Numbered from the stretch's first letter, positions 1-5,502 are shown. The stretch: 5,552 bases of DNA from IIICB1 sp035968095 (GCA_035968095.1 JAWQFW010000305.1:1-5552); one strand, 5' to 3'. Numbers and translations are program-made. Notes: generated by a model not told the origin, from the letters alone.

Positions 1-61
1 TAAATGTTGGTTGTGAAAATCGCTCTTTATTCCTAACACTGACAACACTGATAACTGAATG

Positions 62-100
62 CCCAATACCCAATCCCTAATCCCCAATCACCAATTACCA
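62..100 (+). repeat. Heptamer repeat patch (STRR-like), CCCAATC type
   Basis: Five consecutive 7-nt units run from 62 to 96 (CCCAATA, CCCAATC, CCTAATC, CCCAATC, ACCAATT), followed by a partial ACCA at 97-100. They are degenerate copies of a CCCAATC/ACCAATT heptamer. Short tandemly repeated repetitive (STRR) heptamers of this kind are well known in cyanobacterial intergenic DNA, and their function is unsettled. The last 11 bases (90-100) are perfectly complementary to 196-206 in the second patch. Confidence 0.75.
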
Positions 101-187
101 CCGATCTCGCTTTCACTAAAACCACATAAATCAGTAAATGTCAATAGCTAATGCAGATCCGTGCTAACTCCTTTCAGTAAATTGGGA

Positions 188-229
188 AGGTAAACTGGTA
201 ATTGGTAACTGTTAACTGCTACTGATAAT
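188..229 (+). repeat. Heptamer repeat patch, TGGTAAT/TGGTAAC type (opposite orientation)
   Basis: Units TGGTAAT (196-202), TGGTAAC (203-209), TGTTAAC (210-216), a 6-nt TGCTAC (217-222) and TGATAAT (223-229) follow a looser unit at 188-195. TGGTAAT is the reverse complement of ATTACCA, so this patch belongs to the same repeat class as 62-100 but is inverted. It ends only 7 bp before the exporter start codon, so it probably forms most of the 5' leader. It also supplies the in-frame stop (TAA, 213-215) that bounds the exporter reading frame. Confidence 0.65.
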
Positions 230-236
230 TAATTTC

Positions 237-2057
237 ATGGCTGCATCATCTCCGCTACCAAAAACTCAACCACGCCGAGAAAACGATTGGCGACTATTTC
301 TGCGACTTGTACCCTATGCTCGCGGTAGTCAGCGCACTTTTTTCATTTCTTTGATTTTGCTAGTCCCGATGGCGCTAGCAGGGGCAATTCAGCCATTAAT
401 TATTGGACAGGCGATATCTTTACTGCGCGATGAAGAAGTCTGGTTTTTTCTGGCAGAACGTTCGGTTTCGGACGGGATAAATTTTCTGATCCTTTTATTA
501 TTAGGGACGATTCTTTTACGCTTAGTTTTTGTTTCGTTTCAAGGATTTTTAGTTCAAAAGGTTGGACAGGAAATTACGGCAAGAATTCGGGAGGATTTAT
601 TTGCTCATGTAACCTCCCTAGCAATGGGCTTTTTTAACCGGACTCCGGTAGGACGTTTGGTAACTCGTTTGACTAGCGATGTAGAAGCTTTGGGTGATGT
701 TTTTTCGACGGGCGCAATTGGCATTGTTAGCGATTTAATTTATATTTTGGTAACGTTGGTAATTGTCTTTTTTATGCAATGGCAGTTAGCTTTAATGTTA
801 GTGCTAATGTTAATTCCGATTACGGCGGTAATTGTTTATTTTCAGGGGCGCTATCGTCAGGCGAATTATCGGGCTAGGGAAGAACTTTCTCAACTTAATT
901 CAATTTTGCAGGAAAATGTTACTGGAATCAATGTTGTGCAGTTATTTCGTCGCGAACAATTTAATTCTCAAATGTTTCGCAAGGTGAATACTGCTTATCG
1001 CGATGAAATTGATAAAACTATTTTCTATGATTCGGCGGTTTCGGCAACTTTGGAGTGGATTTCTTTGGTGGCGATCGCTGGGGTATTATGGTTGGGCGGC
1101 TTTTTAATTCTCCGCGATGCCTTGACTTTCGGGACTTTATCTGCTTTTATTCTCTATGCTCAACGACTTTTCGATCCTTTACGTCGTTTTGCGGAAAAGT
1201 TTACTATGCTTCAAGCAGGTTTTACGGCGGTAGAACGGATTAGCGAGTTACTAGAAGAACCAATTGCAATTCGCGATCCTGAAGCGGAAAAAACTAGCAA
1301 TTTTCAACCGGAACAAAGTTTAGCTACTACTGGGGAAATTAAGTTTGAAAATGTTTGGTTTGCTTATAAGGATGATGATTATGTACTTAAGGATTTAGAT
1401 TTTGTTATTCATCCGGGCGAAAAGATTGCTTTTGTTGGTCCGACGGGGGCAGGAAAAAGTTCGGTAATTCGCTTACTTTGTCGTCTTTATGAACCAACAA
1501 AAGGTAGAATTACTGTTGATGGAATTGATATTCGCTATCTTCCTCAAGCGGAATTGCGGCGTTATGTTGGCGTAATTTTACAAGAAAGTTTCTTGTTCGC
1601 TGGTGATGTTATTAAAAATATTACTTTGGGTGAAAGATATGAGTTTCAGGAAGTAAGAAGGGCGGCTGAGTTAACTAATATCGATCGCTTTATTGAACGT
1701 TTACCAGATAGTTATTATACTCAGTTACGGGAGAGAGGCGCTAATTTGTCTGGTGGAGAAAAGCAGTTATTGGCTTTTGCACGAGTGGCAATTCGCGATC
1801 CAAAAATTTTGGTTTTAGATGAAGCGACGGCTAATTTGGATGTGAGTACGGAGGCTTTGATTCAAGATGCTTTGTCACGTTTATTAGCAGAAAGGACGGC
1901 AATTATTATTGCGCATCGTTTGTCTACAATTCGCAATGTCGATCGCATTTTTGTGCTGAAAAAAGGGAGATTGGTTGAGTCGGGAACCCATGATGAGTTA
2001 TTAGCGCAACCAGGAATGTATGCGAGTTTGTATCAGTTACAAATGTTGGGTAATTAA
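237..2057 (+). CDS. ABC exporter, fused permease and ATPase (MsbA/MdlB-type half transporter)
   Basis: A 606-residue type IV ABC exporter subunit with its membrane domain first and its nucleotide-binding domain second, expected to dimerise in the plasma membrane and export a lipid, drug or peptide. Likely membrane helices are at about 35-57, 82-104, 158-178, 183-203, 270-292 and 296-312. The ATPase half (about 366-600) is complete: A-loop Tyr377, Walker A GPTGAGKS (401-408, Lys407), Q-loop Gln449, signature LSGGEKQ (504-510), Walker B ILVLDE (524-529, catalytic Glu529) and H-loop His560. With Glu529 present, the site should be active, as in a homodimer or the competent half of a heterodimer. 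Length is normal for the family. The ATG at 237 is the only usual start after the in-frame stop at 213-215; no Shine-Dalgarno sequence precedes it. No partner half-transporter or substrate-linked gene is in the window, so the substrate cannot be named. Confidence 0.95.
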   Translation: MAASSPLPKTQPRRENDWRLFLRLVPYARGSQRTFFISLILLVPMALAGAIQPLIIGQAISLLRDEEVWFFLAERSVSDGINFLILLLLGTILLRLVFVSFQGFLVQKVGQEITARIREDLFAHVTSLAMGFFNRTPVGRLVTRLTSDVEALGDVFSTGAIGIVSDLIYILVTLVIVFFMQWQLALMLVLMLIPITAVIVYFQGRYRQANYRAREELSQLNSILQENVTGINVVQLFRREQFNSQMFRKVNTAYRDEIDKTIFYDSAVSATLEWISLVAIAGVLWLGGFLILRDALTFGTLSAFILYAQRLFDPLRRFAEKFTMLQAGFTAVERISELLEEPIAIRDPEAEKTSNFQPEQSLATTGEIKFENVWFAYKDDDYVLKDLDFVIHPGEKIAFVGPTGAGKSSVIRLLCRLYEPTKGRITVDGIDIRYLPQAELRRYVGVILQESFLFAGDVIKNITLGERYEFQEVRRAAELTNIDRFIERLPDSYYTQLRERGANLSGGEKQLLAFARVAIRDPKILVLDEATANLDVSTEALIQDALSRLLAERTAIIIAHRLSTIRNVDRIFVLKKGRLVESGTHDELLAQPGMYASLYQLQMLGN

Positions 2058-2065
2058 TTATTAGG

Positions 2066-2085
2066 AGGTGGGGTATTCCCTACCT
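2066..2085 (+). terminator. Stem-loop after the ABC exporter, possible terminator
   Basis: AGGTGGGG (2066-2073) pairs with CCCTACCT (2078-2085): eight base pairs with one G-U, around a TATT loop. It begins 9 bp after the exporter stop codon and ends 58 bp before the next gene's ATG, which suits an intrinsic terminator or attenuating stem. The bases that follow (GCTGTTGTACC) are not a real T-tract, so termination is uncertain. An mRNA-stabilising 3' hairpin is the alternative. Confidence 0.45.
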
Positions 2086-2131
2086 GCTGTTGTACCTTGT
2101 GAAGTAAGATGAAATTAAAGATTTAGTGGTT

Positions 2132-2136
2132 GAGGA
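2132..2136 (+). promoter_or_regulatory. Ribosome binding site that decides the start of the small membrane gene
   Basis: GAGGA ends 7 bp before the ATG at 2144. The same frame could open at a GTG at 2126, but that start lies upstream of this motif, has no such site of its own, and would add a polar six-residue extension (VEEKF region) before a first membrane helix that begins directly at the ATG. The ATG at 2144 is therefore preferred. Confidence 0.7.
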
Positions 2137-2143
2137 AAAATTT

Positions 2144-2500
2144 ATGCCACAATTTATACTTACTTGGTTGGCTACTGCTGCTTCGCTGTTGGTTACGGCT
2201 TGGATAGTTCCTGGTTTGACAATTACTAGCATTTCTGCTGCGATTATTGCAGCCGCAGTTTTGGGTTTTGTGAATGCTTTTGTGAAACCGCTTTTGGTGC
2301 TGTTTACTCTACCTTTAACAATTCTAACTTTAGGTTTGTTTTTATTGGTAGTTAATGCGATCGCTTTAGGTTTGGTGGGTTATCTCACTCCTGGGTTTGC
2401 GGTTGCTGGTTTCTTTTCGGCGTTGATTGGTTCTTTTGTACTGTCTTTTGTTTCTGGTTTGATTAATCAGTTGTTACCTGAAGCTGAACAAAATTACTAA
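2144..2500 (+). CDS. Small four-helix membrane protein, phage holin family 4 superfamily 2 (YvlD-like)
   Basis: A 118-residue, almost wholly hydrophobic protein with probable membrane helices at about 4-22, 30-52, 56-80 and 84-108 and a short polar tail (PEAEQNY). It matches Pfam Phage_holin_4_2 (formerly DUF360) as I know it: a GFVNAFVKPLL segment (41-51), then LPLTILTLGLF (56-66), a conserved Asn71 and a late PGF...F.SALIGS stretch. Typical length for the family is 110-120 residues. Despite the name, most members are chromosomal bacterial genes of unknown function, and nothing here suggests a prophage. The next gene is convergent and shares 4 bp (TAA at 2498-2500 against TAG on the other strand at 2499-2497). 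It may be read from its own promoter or through from the exporter, depending on the stem-loop at 2066-2085. Confidence 0.88.
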   Translation: MPQFILTWLATAASLLVTAWIVPGLTITSISAAIIAAAVLGFVNAFVKPLLVLFTLPLTILTLGLFLLVVNAIALGLVGYLTPGFAVAGFFSALIGSFVLSFVSGLINQLLPEAEQNY

Positions 2501-4389
2501 GTTTGCTCGAATCCTAAATAGCCTCTGGGTGTAATCATCCAGTTTCCATACTGACTACTGCTGCAATTGCCAATTATCACTGTAGTGAGCATATCGATGG
2601 GTAATTGCAGCATTTTGTCAAGGGTTGTGAGGAAGATTTTTTCGTCGTCTCGATAAGCAGAATGGACGATCGCCACCGGAGTTTGAGGATCTCGCTGTTG
2701 CAGAAAAATGTCACGGGCGACGATAATTTGTTGAGTGCGATCGCGCGATCGCGGATTGTACAAAGTTGTCACAAAATCTGCTTGGGCTGCCGCTTCCAAC
2801 CGCTTGACAATAACGTCCCAAGGTGTTAAAAGGTCACTTAAACTTATAGCACAAAAATCGTGCATCAGTGGTGCGCCTACTTTCGCGGCTGCGGCTTGTA
2901 AAGCGCTAATTCCGGGAAAAACTTCAACTTGGGGCGTTTTCCCATCCCAAGCAGTCGTCTGAAGTTGTTCTAAGACTAATCCAGCCATCCCATAGATCCC
3001 ACAATCCCCGGAAGAAACTACTGCTACAGTTAACCCCCATTTTGCCAGCGCGATCGCTCTTTCGGCGCGTTGTTTTTCTTGAGTAATCGGAAAAGCCTCA
3101 ATTATTTGTCCGGGACGACGCAAACCAGCAATTAATTTTAGATAAAGTTCGTACCCGATAACCACATCAGCTTGAGTAATTGCAGTTTGGGCTGCAAACG
3201 TCATTTGGGCTAGATTACCCGGTCCCATCCCGACTAACAATAATTTGCCGTTACGTCCGGTATATTCTAATTCAGCTTCCGCAACCGCGATCGTACAAGC
3301 CCCTGGTTCATTTTCCAGGCGAAAAATTTGTTTAGCAACTAATAAATTAGGTAGTTGATTTTCGCAGTAACTTTTAGCTACAGATAAAGCTGCGGCTTCC
3401 GCTACGCTTGGTGTTCCAACTTCTTTTGCTACTACGTTTGAAGGTGTAGGAACTTTAATTTTCTCTAAGGTTTCTGCGGGGAAAGTAAACAAAGGAAAAT
3501 TGCGATCTGCACATAACTGGACAATAGCTGTTTCATCAGCTTTAAGATCGATTGTGGCAATTCCCGCGATCGCCGCTTCAGCTAAATGATATTTTTGTAA
3601 TACTTGCTCAATTCCTTGCTCAATTACTGCTTGAGAAGTTCCTCTTTCACAACCAATTCCCACCCACAACACTCGCGGATGCCATTGAACTTTGGGAACT
3701 TCTCCATCTTGGGCAAATTTACGCTTAGTTGCGGAAATCCAAACTCGCGCTTTCGGAGTAATTGAAACTTCTTTTTTCGTAGCTGTATATTCCGGAAAAC
3801 CAAAATAAAAAGAATGTCTTTCCGGGAGACAATTTTGCCACAAAGTCGCACCCGCATCTTGAATAACTTGTACCACATCTTGACGCGCGATCGCACTACT
3901 AACCCCAGTCCAATTTCCTTCGCCTTTCCCCCAGCCAAAAGGAATTCCTAAAATATCAATTCCTGGTAATTCTAAACTTGTCGCAGCCCCAGTTATGATT
4001 GGTTTTGCACCAATTTCCCCAGCAACTAACTCAGCTAATTTATCTGCTCCACCTTGATGTCCGCTAGCTAAACTAATGACAAACTTACCTGCATTATCTA
4101 AGACTACCACGGCAGGATCGCGAGTTTTATCTGTTAACAAAGGCGCAATTAATCTTACCACTGCCCCAGCCGCTAAACAAAAAATGAAACCACGATTTTC
4201 CTCCCAAATTGAGGCAAGATGTTCTTTCAGAGAAACTTGATAAAATTGGGCGCTATCTATATCTATATTATTAGCAATTTTTTCCGGCAGCCAAAGAGTT
4301 ATGCCCCTATTTTCGCATAGAGGTTGTAAAATTTTAGCAGCATTAGGAGTAGTGGCGATCGCTGCTAGCGACCAATCTTCCTCAAACAT
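2497..4389 (-). CDS. cobJ: CbiG-CobJ fusion: cobalt-precorrin-5A hydrolase plus precorrin-3B C17-methyltransferase
   Basis: A 630-residue bifunctional enzyme of corrin-ring synthesis (cobalamin, or pseudocobalamin in most cyanobacteria), presumably cytosolic. The CbiG part has its N-terminal domain at about 5-140 with VVRLIAPLL (77-85), K88 and D91-P92, and SGHQGGAD (109-116). A weak middle domain spans about 143-235, and the C-terminal domain lies at about 238-372 with GCERG (246-250) and SVAEAAAL (328-335). The CobJ/CbiH tetrapyrrole methylase spans about 382-625: SAM-binding GMGPG (387-391), SSGDCGIYGMA (459-469), FPGISA (491-496), GAPLMHDF (505-512), ISLSDLLTPW (515-524) and LYNPRSR (543-549). 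CobJ/CbiH uses SAM to methylate C-17 and contract the ring; CbiG opens the delta-lactone of cobalt-precorrin-5A and releases acetaldehyde. Such fusions are known in cyanobacteria. The ATG at 4389 is the only plausible start; no Shine-Dalgarno sequence or cobalamin riboswitch is visible. No other cob/cbi gene is nearby. Confidence 0.95.
   Translation of the reverse strand: MFEEDWSLAAIATTPNAAKILQPLCENRGITLWLPEKIANNIDIDSAQFYQVSLKEHLASIWEENRGFIFCLAAGAVVRLIAPLLTDKTRDPAVVVLDNAGKFVISLASGHQGGADKLAELVAGEIGAKPIITGAATSLELPGIDILGIPFGWGKGEGNWTGVSSAIARQDVVQVIQDAGATLWQNCLPERHSFYFGFPEYTATKKEVSITPKARVWISATKRKFAQDGEVPKVQWHPRVLWVGIGCERGTSQAVIEQGIEQVLQKYHLAEAAIAGIATIDLKADETAIVQLCADRNFPLFTFPAETLEKIKVPTPSNVVAKEVGTPSVAEAAALSVAKSYCENQLPNLLVAKQIFRLENEPGACTIAVAEAELEYTGRNGKLLLVGMGPGNLAQMTFAAQTAITQADVVIGYELYLKLIAGLRRPGQIIEAFPITQEKQRAERAIALAKWGLTVAVVSSGDCGIYGMAGLVLEQLQTTAWDGKTPQVEVFPGISALQAAAAKVGAPLMHDFCAISLSDLLTPWDVIVKRLEAAAQADFVTTLYNPRSRDRTQQIIVARDIFLQQRDPQTPVAIVHSAYRDDEKIFLTTLDKMLQLPIDMLTTVIIGNCSSSQYGNWMITPRGYLGFEQT
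2737..2752. repeat. Two abutting HIP1 octamers (16-bp palindrome)
   Basis: GCGATCGC occurs twice with no gap (2737-2744 and 2745-2752), making a 16-bp perfect palindrome. It lies inside the CobJ domain, where its minus-strand reading encodes the Arg-Ser-Arg-Asp-Arg run (547-551) at the end of the conserved YNPRS motif. Single HIP1 copies lie at 1071-1078, 2357-2364, 3050-3057, 3566-3573, 3887-3894, 4355-4362 and 4838-4845. Six of the nine copies fall in this one gene. Confidence 0.9.
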
Positions 4390-4428
4390 TAGTAAATTTA
4401 TCAGTCAAAACTTAGTATGGAACAGTTT

Positions 4429-4497
4429 TCAACTCTCTAATTTTACACTTCCTTGGCGCAAAATAAACCATCCTTTTCCTGTCCATTCAACCACGGA
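4429..4497 (-). pseudogene. Truncated duplicate of the C-terminal tail of the YrdC/Sua5-type gene
   Basis: Read on the minus strand this stretch encodes SVVEWTGKGW then FILRQGSVKLES and a TGA stop. It lines up without gaps against the last 21 residues of the intact gene at 4702-5283 (17 of 21 identical), with the stop at the same place. At the DNA level 4428-4496 matches 4701-4769 at 62 of 69 positions, an offset of 273 bp. Six of the seven differences change amino acids, and two of them (VVEW instead of VAKW) bring it nearer the usual STVVxW family motif, so it is not simply a degraded copy of its neighbour. An in-frame TAG (4503-4501) sits two codons before the homology begins. It has no start and is presumably not translated. 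A tandem duplication followed by deletion, or a relic left when a related copy replaced the original, would both explain it. Confidence 0.85.
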
Positions 4498-4534
4498 AAG
4501 CTAAAAAAATTTCTCAAACATATTTGTTAAGCTT

Positions 4535-4551
4535 CTTTGCGTCTTTCCGTG
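4535..4551 (+). repeat. Octamer repeat patch 1 (CTTTGCGT, CTTTCCGT)
   Basis: Two adjacent 8-nt units, CTTTGCGT (4535-4542) and CTTTCCGT (4543-4550), are followed by GAGAAAAAA. The second unit plus one base (CTTTCCGTG, 4543-4551) is an exact inverted copy of CACGGAAAG (4492-4500), which spans the broken edge of the tail duplicate. The same unit type recurs at 4604-4640. CTTTGCG-type repeats ending in GCGAGA or GTGAGA resemble interspersed intergenic repeats I know from cyanobacterial genomes. Confidence 0.6.
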
Positions 4552-4603
4552 AGAAAAAAGAAAATCCATCACCCACTCAACCCAGATTGCCAACCAAAAA
4601 CTC

Positions 4604-4640
4604 CTTAGCGAACTTTCTTTGCGACTTTGCGACTTAGCGC
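4604..4640 (+). repeat. Octamer repeat patch 2 (CTTAGCGA/CTTTGCGA)
   Basis: The units are CTTAGCGA (4604-4611), a 5-nt interruption, CTTTGCGA (4617-4624), CTTTGCGA (4625-4632) and CTTAGCGC (4633-4640), then GAGACAAAAA. The consensus is CTTWGCGA. The direct repeat CAAAAACTC lies on each side (4595-4603 and 4645-4653). No protein or RNA gene is suggested; it reads as a small interspersed repeat. Confidence 0.65.
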
Positions 4641-4645
4641 GAGAC

Positions 4646-4670
4646 AAAAACTCTTAAATCTAACTTAGAT
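4646..4670 (-). terminator. Weak terminator candidate after the YrdC-type gene
   Basis: On the minus strand ATCTAAGTTAGAT (4670-4658) can form a five-pair AT-rich stem with a 3-nt loop, beginning 31 bp past the stop codon and followed by TTAAGAGTTTTT. Position and downstream T-richness fit an intrinsic terminator, but a stem of A-T pairs with a single G-C is weak, so read-through towards cobJ is quite possible. Confidence 0.25.
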
Positions 4671-4701
4671 AAATAGCTCGAAAGTTACAAGACAACAATA
4701 T

Positions 4702-5283
4702 TCAACGCTCTAATTTTACACTTCCTTGGCGCAAAATTTCCCATCCTTTTCCAGTCCATTTAGCCACGGTGGAAGGAATACCGCTAGCGGTTTCGGTTTG
4801 TTCATAATCTAACGTTAATACTTCCGGAAAAGATGCCGCGATCGCGCTCATTTTTTCTAATGGAGGTTCGCCGGAACGATTGGCACTTGTAGTAGCTAAA
4901 GGTTGTGTCTCGGCTAAAATTTCTTGGGCGATTTTTAGCTTGGGTATTCTGACTCCAATTGTTGTTGGCTCTTCGGGGTTCATTTCTCTTGGAACCTGTT
5001 CCGAAGCTGGTAAAATCAAGGTAAGTTGTCCTGGTAAATATTCTGAGGCAACTTCGTGCCAAATTTCTCTTTCTCTTGCTGTACCTTGTAGATAAGGTAA
5101 AAAGTCTTCCCAAGTTGCTCCCATGAGAATTAAGGGTTTTTTTAGGGAACGTTTTTTTACTGCAAAAATGAGCGCTGATGCTTGTGGTTGGGCGGCTAAT
5201 GCTGGTACTGTATCGGTGGGAAAGCTAACTAATTTTCCCGATTTTGCGCCACTAATTAGTTGTTCTGGGGAGACGGTAGGCAT
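4702..5283 (-). CDS. YrdC/Sua5/YciO/YwlC-family protein, probable L-threonylcarbamoyladenylate synthase
   Basis: A 193-residue single-domain protein. The typical family enzyme (TsaC) makes L-threonylcarbamoyladenylate from threonine, bicarbonate and ATP for the t6A37 modification of ANN-decoding tRNAs. Motifs in order are SFPTDTVPALA (20-30), KKRSLKKPLILM (43-54), PGQLTLIL (84-91), TIGVRIP (108-114), TTSANRSG (131-138), STVAKW (171-176) and ILRQGSV (183-189). Length fits TsaC, without the extra Sua5 C-terminal domain. The usual PTDTVYGLG is PTDTVPALA here, with Pro27 for Tyr and Ala28 for Gly. Cyanobacteria also carry paralogues of less certain role (the Synechocystis Slr0006 type, linked to low-carbon response), so the exact activity is uncertain. 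The ATG at 5283 leaves a normal N-terminus; only A-rich sequence precedes it, with no clear Shine-Dalgarno site. Its last 21 codons are duplicated at 4429-4497. Confidence 0.9.
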   Translation of the reverse strand: MPTVSPEQLISGAKSGKLVSFPTDTVPALAAQPQASALIFAVKKRSLKKPLILMGATWEDFLPYLQGTAREREIWHEVASEYLPGQLTLILPASEQVPREMNPEEPTTIGVRIPKLKIAQEILAETQPLATTSANRSGEPPLEKMSAIAASFPEVLTLDYEQTETASGIPSTVAKWTGKGWEILRQGSVKLER

Positions 5284-5421
5284 TTTTTTCTGATCTGTTT
5301 ATTTTTCAGTCGCTCTGTTCCTAATTTTAGTGGAATTAGTTTTCTCAGTAAACCTAAATTTCTGATTTTTTCTTTGTTTGGTTACTGTTTGCTGACTTGG
5401 TTAAATGAGTTTTACTTCTTG

Positions 5422-5427
5422 ATTATA
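5422..5427 (-). promoter_or_regulatory. Possible -10 box for the YrdC-type gene
   Basis: A perfect TATAAT reads on the minus strand at 5427-5422, about 140 bp before the ATG at 5283. No good -35 hexamer stands 16-18 bp upstream (CAAATT at a 17-bp spacing), so if real it would be a promoter with only a -10 element and a leader of roughly 130 nt. In such AT-rich DNA a chance match is likely. Confidence 0.22.
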
Positions 5428-5502
5428 GTTAGTTTCGCTCGCAAAATTTGTTTCTGGTTTTCTGGAGTCTTATTAATTGCGAAAAGTTGAATTTTTTGGG
5501 TT

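Larger units (their letters stand above)
1..236. other. Intergenic region upstream of the ABC exporter
   Basis: No coding region can be supported here; the only ATG-started frame at the extreme left (from position 4) closes after 10 codons. The stretch holds two heptamer-repeat patches (62-100 and 188-229), described separately, with about 90 bp of ordinary AT-rich sequence between them. I see no convincing -35/-10 pair. A promoter for the exporter gene should lie here, but I cannot place it. The TAA at 1-3 could be the stop of an upstream gene, but nothing in the window tests this. Confidence 0.6.
4390..4701. other. 312-bp gap between the YrdC-type gene and cobJ, filled with repeat debris
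   Basis: No intact gene is present. From left to right it holds the short leader of cobJ (4390-4420), a truncated duplicate of the YrdC-type gene's 3' end (4421-4496), an A/T-rich spacer, one octamer-repeat patch (4535-4551), a spacer with nothing recognisable (4560-4594), a second octamer patch (4604-4640), and a small AT-rich palindrome (4658-4670) just after the YrdC-type gene's stop. A 9-bp direct repeat CAAAAACTC flanks the second octamer patch (4595-4603 and 4645-4653). No promoter with a clear -35/-10 pair was found for cobJ. Confidence 0.6.

Noticed and set aside
62..229. CRISPR array
   Set aside because: The repeats are 7-nt, degenerate and without spacers, which fits STRR-like heptamers and not CRISPR.
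1055..1243. 62-codon plus-strand frame inside the ABC exporter
   Set aside because: It is an out-of-frame shadow of the strongly supported exporter coding sequence, with no recognisable motif.
2144..2500. Prophage or lysis cassette suggested by the holin family name
   Set aside because: The family is mostly chromosomal and of unknown role, and no endolysin, capsid, integrase or attachment site is nearby.
2605..2962. Two plus-strand frames opposite the CobJ domain
   Set aside because: Both are antisense shadows of a region carrying clear CobJ motifs on the minus strand.
3624..3938. 104-codon minus-strand frame within the CbiG part
   Set aside because: It is a shifted frame of the same strand as the fusion gene, whose domain match continues through this region without a frameshift.
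4390..4500. Cobalamin riboswitch upstream of cobJ
   Set aside because: No B12-box-like sequence or large structured leader is seen; most of this stretch is the protein-coding relic of the YrdC-type gene.
4301..4504. Plus-strand frame covering the cobJ start and the tail duplicate
   Set aside because: It is antisense to cobJ's N-terminus and to the YrdC-type relic, with no family resemblance.
4802..5113. Minus-strand 103-codon frame and plus-strand 71-codon frame inside the YrdC-type gene
   Set aside because: Both are shadows of the conserved YrdC-family coding frame.
5260..5490. Plus-strand 76-codon Phe/Leu-rich frame that looks like a small membrane protein
   Set aside because: It overlaps the start of the YrdC-type gene in antisense, lies in T-rich DNA that gives Phe/Leu codons by default, and lacks a ribosome binding site and family motifs.
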